Source of the DNA: Suilimivivens sp963618065
Lineage (GTDB): Bacteria; Bacillota; Clostridia; Lachnospirales; Lachnospiraceae
DNA: 5,868 nt
Assembly (NCBI GenBank): GCA_963618065.1
Contig: CAVERH010000127.1
Coordinates: 1 to 5,868, forward strand
Direction of reading: 5' to 3'
Part shown: piece after piece, positions 1 to 5,868 of the stretch
Layout: each line of letters opens with the position of its first letter
How positions within the stretch are numbered: position 1 is the first letter of the stretch
Translations under genes and position numbers: made by a program
Notes under the pieces: model-generated
Database searches by the model: none
What the model saw: the letters and a program-made list of their open reading frames with translations, nothing else
What the model was told of the DNA's origin: nothing

Positions 1-1590
1 ATACTGATAATGATGCAGTCTCCCGCCTTCTGTACTGCGGTAAGTGCCGTTATATTCATCTTGTTCAGAAAATACTTTGCGAAGGTTTGCTAAAGAAAGT
101 GTATCAGCCATCCTTGCTTTGTCATCCGGATGCACATTTTCCTGTGTCCATTGCTTTATGACAGCATCAAACGGAAATTCTTTTTCCTTGACAGCCAGAA
201 CTGCCTTGACATCGTAGTCATCGGCAAGCCGTACAATTCTCGCTGTCCCACTGTTCAAATTTGCGGTAAATACATTTTTGAAATTTCTGGCCAACGTGTC
301 TATGATTGCAAACTGTTCCGCCAGTGCTTTATCCTTCTCCTGCCTCTCGCGGGTAACCTCTTCCAACACCTCTATCGTAAGAATCACATGGTTCAGATTA
401 CCATCGGTATCCGAATCTTCTTTTATAAGATGCAGCTTGCAAAATCCTGCAACCTTGTCGTTAAAATAAATGAAGATATGCTTCTTTCCCCGCATTCTTT
501 CCTCGATGGTATGCAGATCCAGAAAGTCCAGCGCAGAAGCTAAGCTCTCTTCATCCGCCAGCGCTGTCATAATCGCTTTCAGGTTTTCATCATAGCGATT
601 GCCGTTCGGTATCGTATGCTTTAAAACAGCCTCTGTTGTCTTGATAGAGACATAGGTATTCTCTTTTAAGTTAATGCGGAACATCGCCAGATAAAGGTCT
701 GATAAAGCTTCATATACACTCTGTATATTGATAATATCCTCTGTGCATCTGAAGCCCGCAATAAGCTTCAAGGGTTCCGTCTTCTTGGAGACACGAGTAA
801 AAAGACCGCTGTAATGTTTCAACCCGCCACCCTCGCGAACCCGATAATTCAGCTCCAGTCTATCTCTTCCATCTGCAAAGATTTTCCTCAAGCTCTCAGG
901 CAGAACAATCTGTAAAAACTCTGTCCTATCCTCATTGCATACACGATCTCTGGCATATCTTCGAAGCATCTCCGAACAGATAAAGTTCTTCGGTGTTTCT
1001 TTGATGCCGTCAACCACATATCCGGCAAGCTTCAGAATCGTTCCCCGATTTGTTTCCGGCTCAACTACATATACATTTAGGTAATCCGCAGTAAGCGCAG
1101 CAATCATACTCTGTGATTCTTCAATCTGCTGCCTTAATGTCCGCGGAAATTCTTCATTCTCCATCTGTTCCTTATCCGGAACGGAGTGATGGATATGCTG
1201 CACCTTCCAGATTCCATCCACAAGACCATAAAGGATCGTAAATCTGCTGTCCATCCTGATACAGACATCGCTGTCAGGAAAAGTGCCAAGGATCAGCACT
1301 GTGCCGTAGACCAGCATGTGCTCTTCATCAACCTTTTGTTCATGGATTTCAAAGTCCTCCCACTTGAACTGAGTTTTCTCACGCTGCTCCGCTTCAAACA
1401 GAAAAGCCTTTGTAAATTCCTGCAAGTTCCTGAAAAATTCCCGCTTCCCGGTTCCTATTACGCTCATGCTCTCATCCAGCAATTTCAAGACTTCCATATC
1501 CTCTTCGGAGTTGGAATTCAAATAGGAATTTAAGATACGTTCGGTGAGTTTCTTAAAATCAATCTCCACCGCAGTTGGTTCTTTCGCCAT
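1..1590 (-). CDS. NTF2/SnoaL-like and multi-PAS signalling protein, 3' end cut by window edge
   Basis: This open frame has 530 codons from an ATG at 1590 and no stop before the left edge, so only the N-terminal part is seen. Residues about 15-140 resemble an NTF2/SnoaL-like fold, ending in a 'GIWKVQHIHHSVPDK' motif of the kind found at the N-terminus of clostridial signalling proteins. Three PAS-like modules seem to follow, at roughly 155-285, 290-415 and 425 onward; the first and third contain the typical 'YRVREGG..HY' and 'YRSTEGGRLHHYQ' strands. No membrane segment or signal peptide is visible, so it is probably cytoplasmic. The start is set by GGAGG (1603-1599) eight bases upstream. It lies 37 nt after the kinase gene with no terminator between, so it is probably co-transcribed. 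The missing C-terminus should hold the output module: a GGDEF or EAL domain, or a histidine kinase, are the likely choices. The protein is clearly a signalling protein; its enzyme activity is unknown. Confidence 0.8.
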   Translation of the reverse strand, partial: MAKEPTAVEIDFKKLTERILNSYLNSNSEEDMEVLKLLDESMSVIGTGKREFFRNLQEFTKAFLFEAEQREKTQFKWEDFEIHEQKVDEEHMLVYGTVLILGTFPDSDVCIRMDSRFTILYGLVDGIWKVQHIHHSVPDKEQMENEEFPRTLRQQIEESQSMIAALTADYLNVYVVEPETNRGTILKLAGYVVDGIKETPKNFICSEMLRRYARDRVCNEDRTEFLQIVLPESLRKIFADGRDRLELNYRVREGGGLKHYSGLFTRVSKKTEPLKLIAGFRCTEDIINIQSVYEALSDLYLAMFRINLKENTYVSIKTTEAVLKHTIPNGNRYDENLKAIMTALADEESLASALDFLDLHTIEERMRGKKHIFIYFNDKVAGFCKLHLIKEDSDTDGNLNHVILTIEVLEEVTRERQEKDKALAEQFAIIDTLARNFKNVFTANLNSGTARIVRLADDYDVKAVLAVKEKEFPFDAVIKQWTQENVHPDDKARMADTLSLANLRKVFSEQDEYNGTYRSTEGGRLHHYQY

Positions 1591-1598
1591 ATCGCATA

Positions 1599-1603
1599 CC
1601 TCC
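1599..1603 (-). promoter_or_regulatory. Ribosome binding site of the NTF2/PAS gene
   Basis: A perfect GGAGG lies eight bases before the ATG at 1590, within the 37-nt gap after the kinase stop codon (TGA at 1630-1628). It decides the start. The gap contains no hairpin with a U-run, which supports read-through from the kinase gene. Confidence 0.8.
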
Positions 1604-1627
1604 AACAAATTATATTTCTGTAACTGT

Positions 1628-4177
1628 TCAGGACAATACTTCCCGCATAACCTCCATCAGTTTTTCCATGCTGATCGGTTTCGCTATGTATCCGTTCATT
1701 CCTGTTCTTAATGCTTTTTTCCTGTCTGAATCAAAAGCATTCGCTGTCAGGGCAATAATCGGAATATCTGCAATTTCCGGATTTTTTAATGTGCGAATCT
1801 CTCTCGTTGCCGTATAACCATCCATCAGTGGCATCTGAATATCCATCAGGATCAGATCATACTGCCCCGGTACACAAGCTGCGACAGCTTCCACAGCCTC
1901 TATTCCATCCTTCACACTTGTCACCTCTGCTCCGGCATCTTCTAATATTGCCGTGACAATTTCCCTGTTCAGTTCATTGTCCTCAGCAAGAAGAATCTTC
2001 TTCCCCCTTAAATCGAATTCTGATTTTAAAGCGTCTGTCACATCAGGAGCATCAGCCTTCTCTGCCTCCTCACATATCCGAAACTGCATCGTGACAATAA
2101 ATTCCGTTCCGACCTTTGCCTTACTGTTAACAGAAATCGTACCGCCCATCATATCTACGATATTCTTTGTAATTGCCATTCCAAGACCTGTTCCCTGAAT
2201 ACCGCTGACGGTTCTCGTCTGTTCTCTGGTAAAGGTTTCAAAAACATGTGTCTGAAACTCTTCACTCATTCCGATGCCATTATCCTTCACAATGAATTCA
2301 TAACACGCATACTCCGGTCTGGCAAATTGTTTTTGAATCACGCGGACAGCAATATCCCCTCCGGGTAGCGTATATTTCACAGCGTTGCTCAGTAAATTCA
2401 GCAATATCTGACTCAAATGCAGCTTATCGCACATGACATCCTCATTCGTGATCTCATTGGTATCAATGAAGAAATTCATCTGTTTCGCTTCGATGTCCGG
2501 CTGCACGATGGTTCTGATATCCTGGAGCAGTTCCGGCAAATGCACCTGCACTTCCTCAATTTTTATGCTGCCGCTCTCTATGCGGCTCATGTCCAGGATG
2601 TCGTTGATCAGCGATAGTAAATGGTTTCCGGATGTGGATATTTTCTGGAGATAAGTCATTACAAGCTCCGTATCATCTATATGCGAAGCTGCCAGAGCTG
2701 TAAAACCAATGATCGCATTCATAGGTGTCCGAATATCGTGAGACATACTGTTTAAGAATGTTGTCTTCGCGTGGCTGGCCTGCTTCGCCATAGCAAGTGC
2801 GTCTTCCAGCACCTGCCGCCTTTCCTGTTCTTCCTTTTTCGCCTCATCAATGATTCTCTCGGAATAGACGATCACGCTGTCCCGATTTTTCAAATGAACC
2901 GCAACTGCTTCAGCTCCTATCCAATGCTTTTCTCCGTTTCTGTTCACCGTAAATTCATAATATATATTTTGATGCTGCTGTTTTTCCAGCTCCTTTAATT
3001 TCTGCGTCCCAAACTTATTTTTATATTCCTTACGATACTGTTCATCTATCTCATCGGCAAACACGGATATCAGTCCAGAAAACTTTTGTCCTGACGCTGT
3101 CTCAATGCGTTTTTCTTCTGATGACGATGAGAGAAGCTTATAAGTATCCATTTCCGGATTCACTCCAAGTATGATTGTTTTTACTTCAGAATTCGACTCA
3201 ATAAGCATCTGTTTTTCATATGTATTTTCAGCATCCAACAGCTTCAAGTTCTGATGCTCCCGATAAATAAGCAGCCCGATCAGCACTGCAAATCCCAGCA
3301 TAATGATGCCGACCAGAATAAATGTCCTCATCAGGATATTCCCGGTCTGTACATTGAGTACATCCTCATGCACTACGGATACCAGATACCAGTCCGTGGA
3401 TTTCACAGGCGAAAAATAATATAGATTGTTCTCGCTGTTATAGGAAAATACAGCCCAGCCGGAATCTCCGTCTGACACAATTTCGGCAATTTCATTTATC
3501 CCTGCCTCGTCATTTTCATCTTCATTTCGAAGAATTGTAAATAAATTACCCGAAGTCTTGTTTCCTCTTGCTGTCGTAGACCGGAACAAAATATCCCCAT
3601 TCCTGTTAATCAGATAGGAATGTCCCCGATTCCGCAGGAAGCTGACAGAAAAAGCTTCATTCAGGCTGTTAGCTGCGATTTCTCTTATAAGAGTACCTGT
3701 CACACCATCCCGAAATGTTATCTTATGCACAAGTGCAATCACTCGTTTCCCACTGTTATCACTGATATAAGGCGCAAGGATTTCACCTTCTTCTCCTATT
3801 TCATCAGGGATGTTCCCAAAAACATAAGTACTACTCCTCGGATAAACAGTATTATCCAAAACAAGAGCGATTGAATATTCATCTGAAGCGAATAAATCCA
3901 TTACCGCATCAATCTGATCTATATCAGAGGAAGTCATGGATTCCAGCGTTTCTTTTTGTCTTCTGACCACGGACTGTTCCGAATCAATCTTCTCGGAAAT
4001 TATCTTCCCTGCCCGGTTTGTACTTTCCATAATCGTATTCACCGAACTGTCCCACAGATCATTTCGAACATTATTTACGTAATAGATCCCATAAAATATC
4101 ACCGCAAGCATAATCATTATCCCAATTGCTATAATCTGCGAATATCCTTTATTTCTCGAAATACGTTTCATTGGCAC
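1628..4177 (-). CDS. Membrane-bound hybrid sensor histidine kinase with C-terminal receiver domain
   Basis: The 849-residue protein is a complete hybrid kinase that senses an extracellular signal and phosphorylates its own receiver. A first membrane helix (about 14-34) and a second (about 285-304) enclose a roughly 250-residue extracellular region resembling a double Cache domain ('SYLINRNGDILFRS' near 187-200, 'YYFSPVKSTDWYLVSVVHED' near 253-272). A PAS-like segment (about 325-440) and a coiled linker (about 440-470) follow. The HisKA H-box 'SHDIRTPMN' puts the phosphorylated histidine at His480. The ATPase domain has its N-box at 594-602 (Asn598), G1 'DNGIGM' at 632-637 and G2 'GTGLGM' at 662-667. 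The receiver (about 725-849) has Glu732/Asp733, phospho-acceptor Asp779, Thr811 and Lys833, so all key residues are present. There is no Hpt or DNA-binding domain. The gene starts 11 nt after the lipoprotein gene; the GTG at 4177 fits the ribosome binding site better than the ATG at 4171. The ligand is unknown; the upstream lipoprotein is the natural candidate partner. Confidence 0.95.
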   Translation of the reverse strand: MPMKRISRNKGYSQIIAIGIMIMLAVIFYGIYYVNNVRNDLWDSSVNTIMESTNRAGKIISEKIDSEQSVVRRQKETLESMTSSDIDQIDAVMDLFASDEYSIALVLDNTVYPRSSTYVFGNIPDEIGEEGEILAPYISDNSGKRVIALVHKITFRDGVTGTLIREIAANSLNEAFSVSFLRNRGHSYLINRNGDILFRSTTARGNKTSGNLFTILRNEDENDEAGINEIAEIVSDGDSGWAVFSYNSENNLYYFSPVKSTDWYLVSVVHEDVLNVQTGNILMRTFILVGIIMLGFAVLIGLLIYREHQNLKLLDAENTYEKQMLIESNSEVKTIILGVNPEMDTYKLLSSSSEEKRIETASGQKFSGLISVFADEIDEQYRKEYKNKFGTQKLKELEKQQHQNIYYEFTVNRNGEKHWIGAEAVAVHLKNRDSVIVYSERIIDEAKKEEQERRQVLEDALAMAKQASHAKTTFLNSMSHDIRTPMNAIIGFTALAASHIDDTELVMTYLQKISTSGNHLLSLINDILDMSRIESGSIKIEEVQVHLPELLQDIRTIVQPDIEAKQMNFFIDTNEITNEDVMCDKLHLSQILLNLLSNAVKYTLPGGDIAVRVIQKQFARPEYACYEFIVKDNGIGMSEEFQTHVFETFTREQTRTVSGIQGTGLGMAITKNIVDMMGGTISVNSKAKVGTEFIVTMQFRICEEAEKADAPDVTDALKSEFDLRGKKILLAEDNELNREIVTAILEDAGAEVTSVKDGIEAVEAVAACVPGQYDLILMDIQMPLMDGYTATREIRTLKNPEIADIPIIALTANAFDSDRKKALRTGMNGYIAKPISMEKLMEVMREVLS

Positions 4178-4184
4178 ACGGATT

Positions 4185-4190
4185 CTCCTT
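4185..4190 (-). promoter_or_regulatory. Ribosome binding site of the kinase gene, overlapping the upstream stop codon
   Basis: AAGGAG occupies 4190-4185 and shares its AA with the TAA stop codon (4191-4189) of the lipoprotein gene. It is seven bases from GTG at 4177 but thirteen from ATG at 4171, so the GTG is the preferred start. The overlap suggests that translation of the kinase is coupled to that of the lipoprotein. Confidence 0.75.
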
Positions 4191-5475
4191 ACTCATTTTC
4201 AGAACGATACTCGTCTGCTTCCTCATCCAGTTCCTTCAGCACATCCGTTTTTGAGTTTCCATTCAGAAGCTTCTGTGCCGCATTTTTTGTCCAATCCCAG
4301 ATTGGCAGATTTAACCGATAGTCGCCTCCGATTACGATTCTTCCTTCCTGATAGCATTGGAGCACCTGCTGAAGCTCCTTGGCAGAGGATGACTCTCCAT
4401 CCTTCAGCGGTGATATCGAGCACTGGTCTTCACAAAACTCATGCAGATTTTCTGCCTGTGTAAAATAGTCTACAAAAAGCTTCGCCTCATCCGGATATTT
4501 GCTGTCTGCATTCACTGCAAGCCTGGTATCTGGATTTACTACCACCAGGGAACCATCTTCCAGAATCGGAAGCGGTGCTACTTCATAATGAAATTCGGCA
4601 TGATAGTCGCTTTTCAGGCGGTTCGATGCCCATACTCCGGTCAGCATGAACGGATTTTCGCCTTTGGCGAATACCGCCAGATCATCTGATGTTTTTTGAG
4701 TATCCCTTGCAGTGTCTGCATCCACATATTTTTTCTGCAGCATTTCATCCACCAGTGAAATACCGACTGAAAGGCTCTCCCCAAACTCAATCTTTCCTGA
4801 AGTTAAGTCTGTAAAAAGCTGTCCTGACTGCCCGTTTTGATATTGCCTGTAATAGGAGGCTCCGATTGCCAAGACCTTTAAAGAAATATCATTGTTTGCA
4901 ACGACAGGCGTGATCCCTCTCTCCACAAAATAGTCACATACTGCTTCAAATTCTTTCCGGTTTGTCGGTACCGTCTGATGATGCTCCTTCAGCATGTCCA
5001 CATTGCAGTATAGACCGAATGCTGATACCGTTGTCGGCAGCCAATAGATCCCATCCTCATAAATGAACTGTTCTTTCATATCTTCCGTATACCGGTCAAT
5101 GGTTGAAAGCCCCGTCAGATCTTTAAGTTTCCCTTCTTCCTGAAGCGTAATGGTCGAATCATGATCCACCATGAAAATATCGTCTCCGTTCCCCGTTTCC
5201 ATACGCTTCATCAATGTGTCATAATAGTCCGTTCCTTTCATGGATTCGTAGGTAATGACAATATCCGGATGCTCCGTCATGAATTCACTCATGATTTTTT
5301 CAATCACATGGACGTTGCTCTCATCCGCTTTATTTCCGAAAAAGGTCAGAGTAACCGTTTCCTGCGTTTTCTTTTCAACTACCTCTACCTTGTTTAATGT
5401 TTTGTCAGAGCATCCTGTAAGACTTAGCAGGAGCATGCTTCCGACCAATAATATTGTAAATGCTTTTTTCCTCAT
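4189..5475 (-). CDS. Extracellular solute-binding lipoprotein (family 1 type)
   Basis: This 428-residue protein has a lipoprotein signal peptide: Lys-rich n-region 'MRKK', a hydrophobic stretch (about 5-19) and a lipobox 'SLTGC' with the lipidated cysteine at residue 22. It should be anchored on the outer face of the membrane. The mature part reads as a family 1 solute-binding protein of the sugar-binding kind, with 'VTLTFFGNKADES' near 41-53, then 'DYYDTLMKRMETGNGDDIFM' and 'YWLPTTVSAFGLYC' in the N-lobe. The length fits the family. The frame is open upstream to a GTG at 5580, but that start would add 35 residues before the signal peptide and place the gene across the terminator, so ATG 5475 is chosen. 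No permease or ATPase gene follows; a sensor kinase does, 11 nt away. This favours a role in presenting ligand to the kinase over transport, although it could serve a permease encoded elsewhere. The solute cannot be named from sequence. Confidence 0.92.
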   Translation of the reverse strand: MRKKAFTILLVGSMLLLSLTGCSDKTLNKVEVVEKKTQETVTLTFFGNKADESNVHVIEKIMSEFMTEHPDIVITYESMKGTDYYDTLMKRMETGNGDDIFMVDHDSTITLQEEGKLKDLTGLSTIDRYTEDMKEQFIYEDGIYWLPTTVSAFGLYCNVDMLKEHHQTVPTNRKEFEAVCDYFVERGITPVVANNDISLKVLAIGASYYRQYQNGQSGQLFTDLTSGKIEFGESLSVGISLVDEMLQKKYVDADTARDTQKTSDDLAVFAKGENPFMLTGVWASNRLKSDYHAEFHYEVAPLPILEDGSLVVVNPDTRLAVNADSKYPDEAKLFVDYFTQAENLHEFCEDQCSISPLKDGESSSAKELQQVLQCYQEGRIVIGGDYRLNLPIWDWTKNAAQKLLNGNSKTDVLKELDEEADEYRSENE

Positions 5476-5480
5476 TTCAT

Positions 5481-5486
5481 TCCCCC
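5481..5486 (-). promoter_or_regulatory. Atypical G-rich ribosome binding site of the lipoprotein gene
   Basis: GGGGGA lies five bases before the ATG at 5475. It is not the usual GGAGG, but can pair with the anti-Shine-Dalgarno sequence using a G-U pair. It sits just downstream of the terminator U-run, so it is made only if transcription passes the terminator. Confidence 0.55.
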
Positions 5487-5492
5487 GCAGAC

Positions 5493-5529
5493 AAAAAAAA
5501 GAGTCCACTGTTAAAAAGTGCCTGAACTC
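5493..5529 (-). terminator. Intrinsic terminator in the leader, probable riboswitch expression platform
   Basis: Read on the minus strand, GAGTTC (5529-5524) pairs with GGACTC (5506-5501), with one U-G pair. An inner ACT/AGT stem (5519-5517 with 5509-5507) closes a seven-base loop, and AGGC is bulged on the 5' side. Eight U residues follow (5500-5493). It lies about 55 nt after the c-di-GMP aptamer and ends 17 nt before the lipoprotein start codon, which is where a terminator-type riboswitch platform is expected. The bulge makes the stem moderate in strength. I could not define a convincing antiterminator, so whether ligand turns expression on or off is not known. Confidence 0.72.
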
Positions 5530-5584
5530 ATCCACGTAAATACCATTATAAACTAAACTTATGTACCCCCGCTTATCCACATCA

Positions 5585-5682
5585 ATAAAGCAGATGGCAA
5601 CCGGCTAGCTTAACCAGATACTTCGGTCTTAGCTCCTTTGGCTTTGTGTCCCTGCCTTTCGACAGGTTTACCCAATATTTAT
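5585..5682 (-). ncRNA. Cyclic di-GMP riboswitch, class I (GEMM-I) aptamer
   Basis: The minus strand carries the hallmarks of the GEMM-I aptamer. A GGGTAAACC segment (5673-5665) leads into a P2 hairpin whose arms CCTGTC (5666-5661) and GGCAGG (5656-5651) close a GAAA tetraloop (5660-5657). The conserved GGGACACAAAGCC strand follows. A P3 arm, GCTAAGACC (5633-5625) with GGTTAAGC (5615-5608), contains the CTAAG side of the tetraloop receptor. The closing strand is TAGCCGGTTGCC (5607-5596). P1 can form from ATAAA (5682-5678) with TTTAT (5589-5585) and TGG with CCA. By hand alignment to the known Vc2 structure, the ligand-contacting G20, A47 and C92 correspond to G5671, A5644 and C5597, all conserved. 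It precedes the terminator and the lipoprotein-kinase operon, so that operon is the regulated unit. The outer ends of P1 are approximate. Confidence 0.94.
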
Positions 5683-5721
5683 CATGCTGACAAGCAGCAC
5701 TGTGTAACAATAACGACGTTT

Positions 5722-5749
5722 TCTATGAAATAAAAAAACAACGTGTCAA
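5722..5749 (-). promoter_or_regulatory. Candidate sigma-A promoter of the operon
   Basis: A perfect TTGACA (5749-5744) is followed after 16 bases, rich in T, by CATAGA (5727-5722), a weak -10 box that matches the TATAAT consensus at three of six positions. Transcription would begin near 5715, some 30-35 nt before the aptamer, so the whole riboswitch would be in the transcript. The position and the -35 box are good; the -10 box is the weak point. Confidence 0.5.
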
Positions 5750-5814
5750 GAATATGTCCTGTATCACGCTGTCTTACATTTCTTATATGATTGTATAAAA
5801 AAGGGTGCACTTCT

Positions 5815-5868
5815 TGTGCTGTGCTGTGCTGTGCTGTGCTGTGCTGTGCTGTGCTGTGCTGTGCTGTG
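5815..5868. repeat. Pentanucleotide tandem repeat (GTGCT on +, AGCAC on -), open at window edge
   Basis: From 5816 the unit GTGCT repeats without a single mismatch to the last base: 53 bases, or 10.6 copies, plus one matching T at 5815. The true length is unknown because it runs out of the window. It lies about 65 bases upstream of the candidate promoter. Since five is not a multiple of three, gain or loss of a unit would shift the frame if it lies in a gene. The array is free of stop codons in all frames on both strands. Confidence 0.95.

Larger units (their letters stand above)
5476..5868 (-). other. Regulatory leader and upstream intergenic region
   Basis: These 393 bases hold no supported gene. 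They contain, in order of transcription of the operon, the pentanucleotide repeat, the promoter candidate, a short 5-bp hairpin just before the aptamer (TGCTG at 5699-5695 with CAGCA at 5689-5685), the c-di-GMP aptamer, a 55-base linker, the terminator and the ribosome binding site. Nothing shows which gene lies beyond the right edge or its direction. A minus-strand frame is open from the repeat to a TGA near 5684, but it crosses the promoter and has no protein-like pattern. Confidence 0.7.

Noticed and set aside
130..543. Plus-strand open frame of 137 codons
   Set aside because: It is antisense to the continuous NTF2/PAS reading frame, has no ribosome binding site and no recognisable protein pattern.
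1186..1533. Plus-strand open frame of 115 codons
   Set aside because: It lies wholly antisense to the NTF2-like domain coding region and shows no family features.
3956..4321. Plus-strand open frame of 121 codons crossing the kinase-lipoprotein junction
   Set aside because: It is antisense to two well-supported genes and its Cys/His/Ser-rich composition is typical of a shadow frame.
5545..5550. Perfect TATAAT on the minus strand within the linker, as an internal promoter
   Set aside because: No acceptable -35 box lies 16-18 bases upstream (the region is G-rich), and it would bypass the riboswitch; it is most likely chance in AT-rich sequence.
5476..5580. In-frame upstream extension of the lipoprotein gene to GTG 5580
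   Set aside because: It would add 35 residues before an otherwise perfect lipoprotein signal peptide and run through the riboswitch terminator; ATG 5475 has its own ribosome binding site.
5796..5819. Hairpin GCAC/GTGC followed by a T-run on the minus strand, as terminator of an upstream gene
   Set aside because: The stem has only four pairs and the repeat itself supplies many GCAC words, so pairing is not specific.
5815..5868. The short repeats as a CRISPR array
   Set aside because: The unit is five bases with no spacers; it is a simple tandem repeat.

Overview
The window looks like a chromosomal piece of a Gram-positive clostridial bacterium, most likely of the Lachnospiraceae type. The reasons are a lipoprotein of the Clostridia solute-binding style, a hybrid histidine kinase with the 'SHDIRTPMN' H-box common in that group, an NTF2-like/PAS signalling protein, strong GGAGG-type ribosome binding sites, and a class I c-di-GMP riboswitch. 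The genus cannot be fixed from this sequence. No database search was run; every family call is by eye.

Everything recognisable lies on the minus strand and reads from right to left as one apparent operon. From the right edge there is (1) a pentanucleotide tandem repeat running off the window (5815-5868); (2) a candidate promoter with a perfect TTGACA -35 box (about 5749-5722); (3) a c-di-GMP-I (GEMM-I) riboswitch aptamer (about 5682-5585); (4) a terminator-like hairpin with a run of eight U residues (5529-5493), ending 17 nt before the first start codon; (5) a solute-binding lipoprotein (5475-4189); (6) a membrane-bound hybrid sensor histidine kinase with a C-terminal receiver (4177-1628); and (7) a gene starting at 1590 that is cut by the left edge and encodes an NTF2/SnoaL-like domain followed by PAS-like modules. 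Gaps are 11 nt and 37 nt, with good ribosome binding sites and no terminator between genes.

The proposed logic is that intracellular c-di-GMP, read by the riboswitch, decides whether transcription passes the terminator into a sensory operon. A surface lipoprotein binds a small solute and probably presents it to the extracellular Cache-like domain of the kinase, since no ABC permease is visible. The kinase then passes phosphate to its own receiver, and the third protein is a further cytoplasmic signalling component whose output domain lies outside the window. If that output domain is GGDEF or EAL, the operon would both be controlled by c-di-GMP and alter it; this is a testable inference, not something the window shows.
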